The notes under the pieces: generated by a model
What the model saw: only the letters and a program-made list of their open reading frames with translations
Told to the model about the DNA's origin: nothing
Database searches by the model: none
In this document: piece after piece, positions 23,768 through 35,500 of the stretch
How the letters are laid out: each line of letters starts with the position of its first letter
Position numbering within the stretch: the stretch's first letter is position 1
Translations under genes and position numbers: made by a program
Assembly: GCA_026874595.1 (NCBI GenBank)
Contig: CM049319.1
Location: forward strand, 16,930,601 to 16,994,600
Direction of reading: 5' to 3'
Source of the DNA: Sipunculus nudus
Taxonomy: Eukaryota; Annelida; Sipuncula; Golfingiida; Sipunculidae
DNA length: 64,000 bases

Positions 23768-24118
23768 GGCCAAAAAAAAATAAATAAATAATTAAAGGTA
23801 TGGTTCTTAGGCACCGCGCTCATCAATTTAACCCCCCCCCCCAGCATAAAAAAAATGATTTTCAATAAACATCAATTTTGAGCTGCAGCCGCTCGGACTT
23901 TTCTTTCAAGAAAGTAAAATAATACAATTTTGATAATATTTCCTTTGCTATGTAGTGATTTTACCTGTTTAGCAAAACATTTTTGTTGTTGTCATGCTTT
24001 TCCCTGATCATATGCCATTTTTATCGAAGCATACAAAAAAAGTAAAATAACAAATCGCCCGCCCGCACTGATTTCTGAAGAAGGTGCCTGAGAACCAAAC
24101 CTTTTTGGGGGCCTTAAG
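23768..24118. mobile_element. MITE with terminal inverted repeats, copy 1
   Basis: The left end reads 'taggccaaaaa', an A-rich spacer, then 'ggtatggttcttaggcacc'. The right end, reverse-complemented, reads 'taaggcccccaaaaaggttt' then 'ggttctcaggcacc'. The interior (about 280 bp) has no coding frame and includes 'tttgataatatttcctttgc' and 'catgcttttccctgatcata'. Further copies lie at 29648-29925 (inverted) and 62708-63022. The superfamily is undetermined because the flanking duplication is unclear. Confidence 0.75.
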
Positions 24119-24231
24119 AGATCAAAGCGGGATGGAAGAAGCATCCGGAGAGTAAAATGGCTATGTGGAAGCTGTAAATAAGTCTGATAAATATAAATTT
24201 TTTTTTTACACAAATATTAATTATGAATAAT

Positions 24232-24418
24232 CAAGGCACCCTCCATGGCTCCGATGATGGCGTTCGGTAGTTTGTAGAGGTGGAGGAAACCTGAGAACCG
24301 GAGAAAACCACCGGCCTAAGACGGGCAACTACAACCACTCATAGCCACGCCGGGGATCGAACCCGGGTCGCCAGCGGAGAGAGCCGAACGTTTTACCCCT
24401 CGACTATCCAGGCCCTGG
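24232..24418 (-). mobile_element. tRNA-derived SINE (minus strand)
   Basis: On the minus strand the A-box-like 'tggatagtcgaggggt' (near 24396-24411) is followed by the B-box-like 'gggttcgatccccgg' (near 24351-24365), with spacing close to that in a tRNA. The tail contains a 'ggttttctccggttctcagg' motif like those in many invertebrate SINE bodies. No protein. Confidence 0.7.
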
Positions 24419-24556
24419 GGAGTTGTCTGGCGGGGCATGATGAAAGGGCAATCACGCAGACATCCAAGATTATATTTTAGATCATCAACGTTTCGAAACA
24501 AGAGCGTCTGGAGTTACCGATGAGATCTTTTACCAATGAGTCATGAATAATAATGA

Positions 24557-24564
24557 TGATGATG

Positions 24565-24610
<46 letters not shown>
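24557..24610. repeat. (ATA)n trinucleotide microsatellite
   Basis: About 17 ATA/ATG units. Frames through it give poly-Leu or poly-Ile artefacts. Confidence 0.9.
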
Positions 24611-24831
24611 GATAATAATAAAATATAAAAATAGAAAGATGGTTGTAATAATTATGATGATATTTATATGAGTAAAATCATATTCATGATCCATATGGAT
24701 TAGCAGGGGCAATTTAATCCTTGTTTTATTGCAAATTTTAATGTTTTGAATCTGGTCAATATATTTATTTATAGATTACATAGATAAATTTAGTATGGAA
24801 TTTCTTTTTTCAATTTTTCTTTAAATTTTTT

Positions 24832-25245
24832 TTGGTGGAGGTAACCGCCTCCAATTCCTAATGCAGACTTATCTAATTCTTAACCTAAGTATGTACATCT
24901 GCAGAGTTTCCATTTCGGTTTGAGACTACTTGACAGGGTGGAAGCACTCGGTTTCTATCATTTTTATTTTGTATCCTGGTGTCACCAAGGCCCGGTGTCT
25001 ACCGCACCTGCGGGTCCTGGGTGTGTTATCATCCCCATTGCGGGGTCCTAACACCGCGCAACCCCCCACCCCCCAAAGACGCATTCGTATGTGAGTGATA
25101 CATGGCTGTCGGGCGCAGCCTTCCCATTTAGCCTGCAGAGCGCTCACCCTGGGTGGGGGTCGACCGTTGGAAAACTCACCGCCTTGGCTGAAATTCGAAC
25201 CCACGATCTCCCGGCGCTCTACCCCTGAGCCACAGAAGCCGGTGT
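24832..25245 (-). mobile_element. tRNA-headed SINE, copy B of the 2.4 kb family
   Basis: The minus strand opens with 'tggctcaggggtagag' (A box, 25217-25232) and then 'gggttcgaat' (B box, 25193-25202). The region between the boxes is shorter than in a tRNA, so the anticodon arm is lost. The body and tail to 24832 match 2385-2905 in two blocks. Length is about 410 bp. Confidence 0.75.
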
Positions 25246-25302
25246 ATATTAAGTATGAATATGCGGAAAAGCAAAATTGAGACAGTTGTATAGCATGAAA
25301 AC

Positions 25303-25455
25303 TAATAGCCAAGAGACATTGCGGGGGTGTTATAGAAAATGTGAGCTTCCTATGACGTTCCCCTAATCATATTAAGGTGCTTTTAATTAGCAAGAAGTCA
25401 CCACTAATAATGAACATGTAAGGGTCAAGGCAAAGGATTCGTGCATCAAGGTCCG
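25303..25455. repeat. dispersed repeat shared with 37868-38010
   Basis: Both begin 'agccaagagac.ttgcgggg' and share 'agaagtcaccact' and 'aatgaacatgtaagggtcaa' in order. A third, shorter piece is at 38030-38075. No coding potential. Confidence 0.7.
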
Positions 25456-26129
25456 TACATGTTTCGTCTCACGTACGCTCTTGAGAAACATGTTTGTGAT
25501 CGTTACTAATTAATACCGACAAGGCCGTTAAACTGCGAGGGCGTTATTTATTACGACTTGTCCTCCGGCTATATGTAAGCACGGGTGGGACTGGCCCAGT
25601 TAATTGAGTACTATAGTGCTCTAAGCTGGTCAGCAGATGTTGCTGTGGAATGCAGTAACGTGCAGTAATGCTAAACCATGACGTGTCACTGATTATGCTA
25701 ATCACTGAATTGAAATAAGCGTAATTAGGTGAAATGAATTTTGGGTAAACATCCTCCCGAAAACATGTAAAACTGACTCCCTTAATCAAATCTATTTCAA
25801 TAAAAGTTAATATACTGCAGGCATTATATACCACAATGTAGATTGATATCCAGCAAACTGTTTGTAACATGTTTCACTACATTTTGATGTCGGAAAGCTC
25901 AATTAAATAATTGGAGAAAATCATATGAGCATGGTAAATACGGTAATGATTTAAGCGAAAATACTTAAAACTGACAAATAAAATTAAGTTATTTAACAAT
26001 ATAATACAAATAAACTTGTAGTTAAGTGCACCAAAACATACATTGGGGTCATTGATTATAATAATTGATGAAACCAATATTAATTTAGGGAATAATTATT
26101 TAAGGCACTTGATAAGATTATGGATAAGA

Positions 26130-26520
26130 TCTTGGAGATAATTCCGTATGGCCGCCAAAGCCCAATTGGTGATTTTCTTTCGAGCGCATTATCTGTTTAT
26201 ATGTTTTATCTGTCTCAAATTCATAGGTTTGATTGATGCCTATGATCCCTTTAGCCCTTTATCCACAAAATAATACGGCCGCCAGGGCACTATTGCTGAT
26301 TTTCTTTCGCGCGCAGTATCTCAAAGATAATACATTTGATCTTTCTCAAATTTACATTGCTGATAGGGGTCCATAAGAGCCCAAGTTTGGTTAAATTGCA
26401 GATTTGGCCAAAGTCCAATATGGCTGCCACTAGAACAATCGCTTATTTTCTTTCGAGCGCAGTATTTCTGTGAGACAATCTTCCACTTTTCTCAAATACA
26501 CGGAGGCAAAATCGGGGCCT
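26130..26520. repeat. degenerate tandem satellite, units of about 135-145 bp
   Basis: Three diverged units carrying 'gattttctttcgagcgca', 'tctcaaattcata' and 'ggccgcca' blocks. The same blocks in the same order form the four-unit array at 45560-46110, so both loci belong to one satellite-like family. Confidence 0.65.
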
Positions 26521-26580
26521 AAGATGGCTATAAAAGTATCAACTTACAGACCTGGATATATCCAGTATAGAATCCAGAGC

Positions 26581-26907
26581 ACAATCAGTAATTTTCTTGT
26601 ACGAAAATTTGACAGAACATTGACACTCATGAGGAGATCCTTGCTTACATATATAAATCCAATGTAGCTGCCAGGCAAAAATGTCAAAATCCTGTCGCAA
26701 TAACTTTTTGGATAATGCTGTGAAAATTGGTCCCTGTCAGATTAACAATCAGTAATTTTCTTGTACGAAAATTTGACAGAACATTGACACTCATGAGGAG
26801 ATCCTTGCTTACATATATAAATCCAATGTGGCTGCCAGGCAAAAATGTCAAAATCCTGTTGCAATAACTTTTTGGATAATGCTGTGAAAATTGGTCCCTG
26901 TCAGATT
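26581..26907. repeat. recent 164-bp tandem duplication
   Basis: Positions 26581-26744 and 26745-26907 are the same unit with only two substitutions that I can see (gta/gtg near the middle, gtc/gtt later). The near-identity indicates a recent duplication. The unit itself contains no gene-like frame. Confidence 0.9.
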
Positions 26908-27817
26908 ATATGTAGTGATAAATTTAAGACCAATCTGACATGCAATATGGCCTCAGCGCTGCTAATTGCGGACCTTTACGTTCCCAAACCTCTAGTGGCT
27001 GTTATTTCTTTACATTCTGACATTACTAATACATGTATTAAATAAATGAACTGGACCGGACCTTGATCACTTTAATACCGGACCCTTAGTAACAATAATA
27101 ATGATGACGATGATGATGATGATGCTCTCCTTTGCTCATGGTTATACCTCTGTGTTCTCGGTCTCATTGCAGTTCGGGAGCTCTAATCAGCGGAAACTTG
27201 ATATTAATATATACAACCAGAAAATGGCCCGTTGCAGAGGAAGGGTACATATTGCCGCATATTGTGTGGCCAGACCCGTAATTTAACGAACTGCCCAGAC
27301 CCGTAAGGTGGCGATATCTGGTGAACCAATCTGTATACGTCTTTGTGGTAATGGGGCAAGGTGAAGGTTAGCAATGTGGCGCTATGTGATCTTGTGCGAC
27401 AGACCTGCGATGTGATCATGGCACCGGGAAGTCAACTGTGTGCTAGTGGAAGGGCCAAACTGGTGTGCATTCTGTAAGTTATATAGGGCATATGACTGAT
27501 AGCCAGCCTTGCCATCTGTCATGGCCCGTTTCTGCGGGTCAAGTGGGACAAACAGGACAATTTTAGTAGTAGGGCCTATATAGATAATAACAGAAACCAG
27601 CATGAACAAAACCAATTGACTTACTACAGGGAAGCTCCAAAAGGAAAATTACTTCAGTTTAACTTTCTGTTATTCGCCAGGATAAATACCATGAAGAAAC
27701 AAGGAATAATCGGAATAATAGCGTTATATTTGAAGTAAATATCCAAAACCAATAATAAAACTAGAAGTGTTGTTGGAGCTTACTTGGAAACCCCCTCCAG
27801 GATTCTAATTAAAATAT

Positions 27818-28262
27818 TCATACCACCAAGTATATGGCTACGCTTTCAAAGACCTTGATTCATCTTCATACCACCAAGTATGTGGCTATGCTTTCACAGA
27901 CCTTGATTCAGCGACCCGCTCTGGCGTCTGTTTCATGAATAATGAATCCGGCAATTTTACCCATCAAATGAGTCTCATACACTTGTTCTATGTGGACGTG
28001 TGGTGCGATGTTTAAATCAAATGTTTAATGATTGCCGAGAAGGCATCTAGAGTCGAACCAATCAAATGAGCCTATCACGTTTTTTTTTGGTACATGTGTC
28101 CTGTTTCAGAGGGCCTGTTACTAACGGCGTATTTTTTATTACATTTTGTTCGTTGGATTTGATTTGTAGGTGTGATTTTGGTCCGAAAACAATTCAGGCT
28201 TGTTCATTTTTTACGAAATAGACACCAGAGCGGGTTGCTGTACTAGGTCTGTGAAAGCGTGG
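27818..28262. repeat. fold-back element with tandem 5' arm
   Basis: The unit 'ataccaccaagtatatggct' with 'ttcaaagaccttgattca' is repeated twice in tandem (27818-27914). The second copy runs into a segment of about 57 bp (27889-27945) whose diverged reverse complement lies at 28202-28262; shared parts are 'gctttcacagacct' and 'acccgctctgg'. About 255 bp lies between the arms. The structure resembles a MITE or fold-back element. Confidence 0.6.
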
Positions 28263-28269
28263 ACTCCAT

Positions 28270-29271
28270 AGAACTGGTGTTATGGACACGCTCTGCTGTG
28301 TCGTTCTGCACAGTATCACACTTGACAAATACAGGTCAAAGACTCGCATGAGGATTATAATAAAAAGCGGCCCTAATACCAATGAATTCCTCTGCCTTCG
28401 CAAGGACAAAGAAAGCCCCCTATGCTTTACAATGGTATATAATCCTTTTGAATTAAAAACGTATTATATTTATCCAAGTTACCCATAATATTTAATGGAT
28501 TGTTCCCTAGGCATTATCCAGACCATTATCAGGTTGTCTAGAAAATCCGTCCATAACTTTTATTTGTACAGTAACTGACAGACACCCCCTCCCCACCCCC
28601 TCCCCTGAACGGATGTATTATGTAGACACCTTGAGCGTATCATTGTTTATTAAAGCAGCTTCTTAAAATATAACGAAATCTGTCATTACATCGTTCTAAA
28701 AACCATTTGTTCACACGGATACACAAGTTTAGATCAGACAACACCGGGCGATCATTTGCGCTAAACATAAACATAGCGCACACGCTACCTGACGACCGTA
28801 CCGCGCAACTTCACAAATACAGTTTTTCAAGCATCCAGCTGGCGTTTCTCCTGGGTATCTCATGGTTTTCCTCCTTGTTTGAGTTGTCGCGCATGCGCAT
28901 GGTTGGACCTCTGGTCAGATAGACCTTGTTATGATTGTGTTTACTCACAAACAGAACAATAACAATGTATAAAACAGATGAATTGGAAATATTTAACACG
29001 TATGCCGGGATGGTTTTGCTATTCAGCCATGTGTGTTATGTTATTCTATTATTCGAAAATTAATAAGTAGCGTAAAATAATACACATATCACTGGAAGTG
29101 TTAATGTACCTTTAAAATAGGCCTTAAATTGTACGAAGTTTTACATCATGTTTTACTATAGAAATCACGCATGCGCAATGTGCTCTGGGTCTACCTGAAA
29201 ACAGAAACAGCAATATGCTGTGTCAATCAGTTCATGTTTTTTTTTTATGGAATCACGTGGTCTCCATGACA
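28270..29271. other. intergenic or 3' flank of SLC17 copy 1
   Basis: No independent gene was seen. On the minus strand this is downstream of the stop codon of SLC17 copy 1. A possible AATAAA (minus strand) is at 28646-28651, about 620 bases past the stop; nothing else marks the transcript end. Confidence 0.4.
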
Positions 29272-29586
29272 TCACCTCTTATGTAAGCCAGAGTCCTCTG
29301 GCCTTTCGAATCCTTTATTGACATATACGGACGGCTTGGTGTCCCCGATATAGTTTCCTGTTTTCTCACTAGATGTCACCTGCAGCTGGGTGTCTGTAGG
29401 TTTGACGTATGTGATATAGTTGATAGTATCGCCGTCAGATATCACTTGCAGCTCCGTGTCAGCAATCGTTTTATCCAGCGCCCAGTCTTGCACTTTTGAT
29501 GTCGCGAAAATGACAAATGCGAGTTCCCCAACCACCATCAGCGTGCCACAGACATAGAATACGTGCCTCCATTGTTCTTGTGTACC
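29272..29586 (-). CDS. SLC17 copy 1, exon 11 (TM12 and long C-terminal tail)
   Basis: Acceptor gtctttaag. Encodes 104 residues: '[16 protein letters not shown]' and TM12, then a tail of about 68 residues ending '[17 protein letters not shown]'. The tail holds two imperfect copies of a motif of about 22 residues (starting '[11 protein letters not shown]' and '[11 protein letters not shown]'). Copy 2 lacks this expansion but keeps 'YVNKGFE'. Confidence 0.92.
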   Translation of the reverse strand, partial: GTQEQWRHVFYVCGTLMVVGELAFVIFATSKVQDWALDKTIADTELQVISDGDTINYITYVKPTDTQLQVTSSEKTGNYIGDTKPSVYVNKGFERPEDSGLHKR

Positions 29587-32500
29587 CTTAAAGACAAAAA
29601 ACATAAAAGTTATTTTTAGACCAATGGCAATATATAAAATTTACTCATTAGGCCCAAAAAAAGGTATGGTTCTTAGGCACTTTTTTCATAAACCAGTGCG
29701 GGCGGGCGATATTTTATCTTTTTTTGTATGTTTAGAAATGTCATATGAACAGGGAAAAGCATGAAAATAACAGAATTGTTTTGCTTAACAGGCAAAAGCA
29801 CTACTTAACAAAGGAAATCTAAACGAAGTTGTATTATTTATCTTCTTGAAAGATGAAAATTTAAATAAAATTTTTTTATTCGGGTGTTATATTGGACGCG
29901 GGCGGTGCCTGAGAACCATATCTTTTATCTTTTTTTTACCTTAAACATAAAATATGACCTCTGAATCAGGAATCGCATAGTAGACTCAGAAGAAAGAATC
30001 GAACGTGACGTCTGAAAGGACCATGTGATTCCTAACACGTATATTACAAATGTACTTCCAGTCCCTTAATGTATAATATGTGTTGTATTGAAAAAAGTTT
30101 GTTTTGTACAGAAAAAAGTTTCTGACTGACACACACGCACAAATAATACAAACACATACACACATACCTGCGGCGTGAGGGAGCTGGCAGCGATTGGACT
30201 GATGATGCCAGCTATGGTGCCGATTGTATTTGAGATTCCTAATATCTCAGCTCCAAACCTATAAAATAAAATCTCATAATAGAAATATCGCGATATTTTT
30301 TTTGTAAATCCACAGTCATTTGGTAGCATAATGCAATTATATCAGTTTTGCAAAAAAAAAATAATAATAATAATAATGACAAAATGTTAAATCGCGCCTT
30401 GGCGATTTCCACGCATATGCGCACTTACCCATTTATTGTCACACATTTACAGCTCGATTTTTCACGCATATAAACATATTCATATAAACGGTCACATTTG
30501 TTGAAACAAGGGAAGAGGGAACAAACTCAGATGATGATGGGGTTACATGTTCAACAACTGTCACTTCCATTCGCTTTTCACTTTGCCAACTAAGACAGAA
30601 TTACTCTTCCCATACAGTGTTTCTTTCTCAAAACAGTGTTTTAGTCAGTTACAGCATCCTTTTAGGGATATTTCTCATAGACCATTAGGAAGAGAAATTT
30701 TCAATTTTGCACATTTTTTTAAAAACATGTAATATAAAGCGCGTATCTTTCCATTATTTATATTTTATTCCATGAAGCAGTTGCATACTATTTTAACAGA
30801 GAATCATTTGTTAATTTGTCCAAACAGGCACACACTTATTGGCAAAGGTCAGATATGAGTGTTTTAAGATACAAGAGTTTTATTTGTACACATTTTTTTT
30901 AATTGTTACAAATTCTTAAATCTTCAGACAAACATAGGTGTACATAAGTGATCAAATGTGTATATTTCAATTAATCTATATTGTAATTTATATTTTTAAA
31001 TATAAATTCAATCAAATTCACCTGGGGGCCATATCGATCATGGTTGTGAGGAAGCCGGCCCTTCCACAGGACAGAAGTCCCGTGGCGATGCACAGCAGAA
31101 CCACCGCTCCCGCCCTCTGGTGGCAGTTCAAGAAACCAATGCCAAAACAGATGATCGCAGGTGGAATGAAACCTGGTAAGGTTATGTTTATTTATCATCA
31201 TAATTAAAAACTTAAAAAGATTCAAAGGACCGACGGTGTTGAATATAAAAAAATAATAAAGAAAATAGTAGTGGTTCAATATGGAAAATAAGCAAAATTA
31301 TTTTAATTATTTGTCAAAACGAACATCACGATTGCATGCACCCGTATCACAGAGATATTCATGTTGAATCGCCTTTACTCCACACATTATTGAACAGAAA
31401 GTCCTATATTTATAACGTTCAATATGAAGTGGAATTCTTTACCAAGACCATTACACAAATAAGATGGTACAGTAACCTTTGAAAGAGAATGTAAAGAATA
31501 TATATCTTTCTGCTTTATGTTCCAAACGTACAAAAAAAGCATTAGAAAACTTTATCTAAAATATTTTAATGTACCAAGGCTCTGCACAATACAAGGAAAA
31601 GTAGAATTATTTTTTAATATTAATCTTGACTATGATGTAGGAACATTATCCGGCTGTCCTTATACATCAGTTTGATACTGATAGAAAAGGAACAGCCACT
31701 GGTACGGACATCTGGTGAAAAATATCGGGACTATGCAGCACACATGGCACTCTGAAAAAAATACCTCATGAAAGAAGGTGACATATAAATTTGGTTTGTA
31801 GATCATATATTGGTGGTGGTATGCGCTTGTTAGTGCCATCCATTCTATTATTGTGTACTCACCGATACTCTGCACAAACTTCCTGACCAGACTGACAGAG
31901 AACATCCCGTTCTTGATAATTTTATCGGAGGCGTAGGCCACAATCATGGTGACGATGAAGGCCGAGGCGTACGGCAGAGCGTTGATGAGTCCATTCTGAG
32001 AAAAATTAGTAAAACGTTATTGCACTTTTACCATGAAGAATTCCTATCATAATTTGCGGCTGATGTCGCGGTCTTCCACAAAGCATTCCTCCGGCTTCTG
32101 CCGGGAAGGTACGGGCCCAATGGCCATTAAATTATCTCCACAGGAAATTCCAATTGAGACTGTCCTCTGTGTACCTTCCTGTCATATCCCGTGTACTTAT
32201 CAAGCAATGACCTCGTAAAAATTTCGAAACCACTCATGAGCACTGCCATATTGCGTACAGACTGAAAATCGGATGTCGCAGGTCGCATATTGGACAACGG
32301 GCATACCCCTAGTTAATGAAATATTTATTAATTAACCGTTATATTTTCAAATCTTGATATACTAGTATATACAAAGTTTAAGGCATCTATAGTCTGTTCT
32401 GCAAAAGAATTTCAAAAATAATTATTCACTTTTAAAATATATATATAGCTCTTTCATTCAAAGGAATGAAGCTTTAGCTATAATTAACTAACATTAGCAC

Positions 32501-35500
32501 ATACTTGCAATCTATTTGCGAAAGAAATAAACATTAATATGTGAAAAAGCACCTGTTATTCACCACATCTTAAACCCGTAAATGATGGTCAAGGTCAATG
32601 GTCATATTCATTTTAAATAGCATCCACAAAGCTGCTGATGGATTGTTAATTTTTTTTAAATATTCCATAGATATTAAATCTCAACGTGATTTTGGTAACC
32701 ACTGGAGACGCCATATCACGTGGTCACAAGACCAAGAAGAACCCTCGAAGATTTTAATATAACAATATACATTCTTGTATTGACATTTTTCAGCTCATTT
32801 TTCATCTCCTATATAGTCCCTTATTCAGTTGGAGTCAGGGAACTCACCGCTCCTTGGTAAAATGTGTGAAATACTAGATATAACACTAGGTATAAACAGG
32901 AAGTATAAATGTTTATGATTGTATTCTTACCGCTCGGATATCAAACTTGAGGACATCTCTCATGTACTGCGGCAGACTGGTCAGGATGGTGTACCCGGCC
33001 CACGCGTAGCAGAAGTGAGTGACAAAAATGGCGTACACAGGCACAGACGTCAGCAGGTGGCGCCACGGGGTGGGCGGACGCTGTCAAAACAATGGACGGA
33101 TTTACAGGTAGTAATTAAACTCAGGGATCGAGCTACACAACAGAAACTTAGGTTAGATACCATTTAAATCTGAATGATTATTCATTGTACATATTTATAA
33201 GCACCAAAAATTCATACATCTGATATCTGACTTCTATTAACTAAAGATAGTCCCTTGAACCTTTTATAATAAAGAGCACCCAAACGGTGCATAATACGCC
33301 CGTTGCATATTTTGTGACCTCTGACCTCATTAAATATTTGCTGAGAATGTAATTCAGGTGAGGAACTGTATTTGTTAATACTCATTATGAGTTATATATA
33401 AATCCATCAGATTTTTGTTATGTCAACACGGTGCCTCCAAAGAGCGGTGACCTCTGACCTAATTAAATATGCGTGGATTTTGCAATAAATCAAACTTGGA
33501 CGAGATATTTTATTGATTATCATTTCCTATTTTTATCAAAATCTATCATATTCCACGTAAGTTATCCCGGCGACAGCACAAAGAAGCGTAGTGACCTATG
33601 ACTAAATTAAATATGCGTGGATTTTGCCCATAAACGAACTCGGGCGAAATAATCTGTTGGTAAGTAGTGAAAATCCATCAAAGGCCCGGTAAGTTATAAC
33701 GCCGACCATACAGGCTTTTTTTTGTTTACATCAACGTGTAAATAACATGCGGGGGGGGGGGGCTGCCGCACAAATAATCCAATCACATTCAACAATGACA
33801 TCTGGCTATTATTCAGATGGACAGAGAGTTAGCAAAGTTACCTATAGTGACCATTCAACTTCCGCAAATAAGCAACCAAACGCCTTAGGTTACATGTTTT
33901 TTTCCGTCTGGCAATATTTCTCTATTTACTTAAAGCTTTTAGATAAACAAGCTCATATTTTTTTAACAGGCATTACCAGGAGTCCATTAAAGGTGCCCAT
34001 TCACTTACCTTTAAAAAAAATACTTGATTTCTGGCTTCCTCTGTGTATATATTAATGATCTAAAGATATTTTTGGTTGTGAAAAGTAAAGTTCTCATAGA
34101 GCCTTTGTAAAGGATGTATTAACTTGTCTATCAACAACATGTTTGTAAACACAGAAATGTTGACAAACGGGAAAAACATGTAACCTAAGGTGTTAGGTTG
34201 TATATATGCGGAGGTAGAACGGTTACTTGTTGCAAAACGCCATTTGCAAAGCTCTGGTTTATCAGGCTTGCTGCCAGATGCCCTTGTTGAATTCGTTATA
34301 TTATTTTGTCGGGCCCCCACATATGACAAATACGTTGATATAAACAAAAAAAAACAATACCAAAGTTTTCTGGCCTATGTTTTTTTAAATTTCCAGGGGA
34401 TTACCTTTGGTTTAAAAAAGGTCAGATAGGTGATTGGGCCCTTTTTATATGTAGGCAGAGTAAACCAGAAATCACACAACTTGGATAGAAAAGGCCGATG
34501 AATTGCTTTAAGATGCAACCCACACAGTACCTGTGACCTACAGATGAAGGAGTTACTAATGGTGTCTAAGTTAATATTGTCCGACAATTTTCACCTGGCT
34601 TTCGTCTATTTTCTGAGTGATGATTTATGATTTATTACAAGACAAAGCAATCAGTGACGCCTGCACTGTTTCTCACATATAACATTGATTTAATTTTAGA
34701 TTCCCCAGAGGAAATGTATTTTGATAAAGCACTTTGTCTGTAGATTTTTCAGGTGTAACCATAAAAAAAGGTGGAATGTTGGCAAAAATAATGACTCGGA
34801 GGGGACGTACACAGAAATCTTGGATGTGGAGAGTGCAATTTAATTTTTGATGTTCATTAACAGAAGACAGCTTTCCTCAACACAGCCGATGGCTTTAAAT
34901 ACATGACGATGTTAAAACGATAAAGTAAACGATATAAACTAAATCTAGAAGTTATACAAAATGCGCTCTTTAGGTCATATGCAAATTAATTCTGAATATA
35001 ATAATCGTAATATAATGATACTTATCAATAAAGGTAAATTGTTTAATAAAGGCAAAGAGTTTACACAAACCTATCATTATGAGAATATGACCCGTCTAAC
35101 AAATGACCTACCTCGACCTCTTGATCAGTGTGACCCAGGGAGTCCTGGATGTACTTCACCTCGGCCTCTGATATCCGGGGATGGACAGCTGGGGTGTCAG
35201 CCATGGCTAAAAACCAGAACACCAGCCACGGCAAGGCTGTAGCACCTGAAATAAGCAGCGAATCACACACTGCTAGTGTTGTAAAATGTGAAAATATGCA
35301 TGAGAAATTTTATCGGAAGGTAATCATTTTCAGGGCCTCGTTTGCTTGGTCGTAAATGGTAGAAAATTTGTAAAACATTCTGTCCAGACATGGTGATCTT
35401 TTTTTTAATAATAAAAAAGATCCAGTTAGTGTCAGTTTAACTGACAGTTTTAATCTGAAGAGGCCTGTTTTTTTTCCTATGAATATCTGCATTCGAATCA

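Larger units (their letters stand above)
33290..33715. repeat. intronic triplicate repeat, about 135-140 bp units
   Basis: Three units begin near 33315, 33448 and 33592, each with a 'tgacct.tgacctaattaaa' core, a 'tatgcgtggattttgc' block in the later two, and 'aatccatca'/'aaatctatca' downstream. They lie in intron 6 of SLC17 copy 1. Confidence 0.65.
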
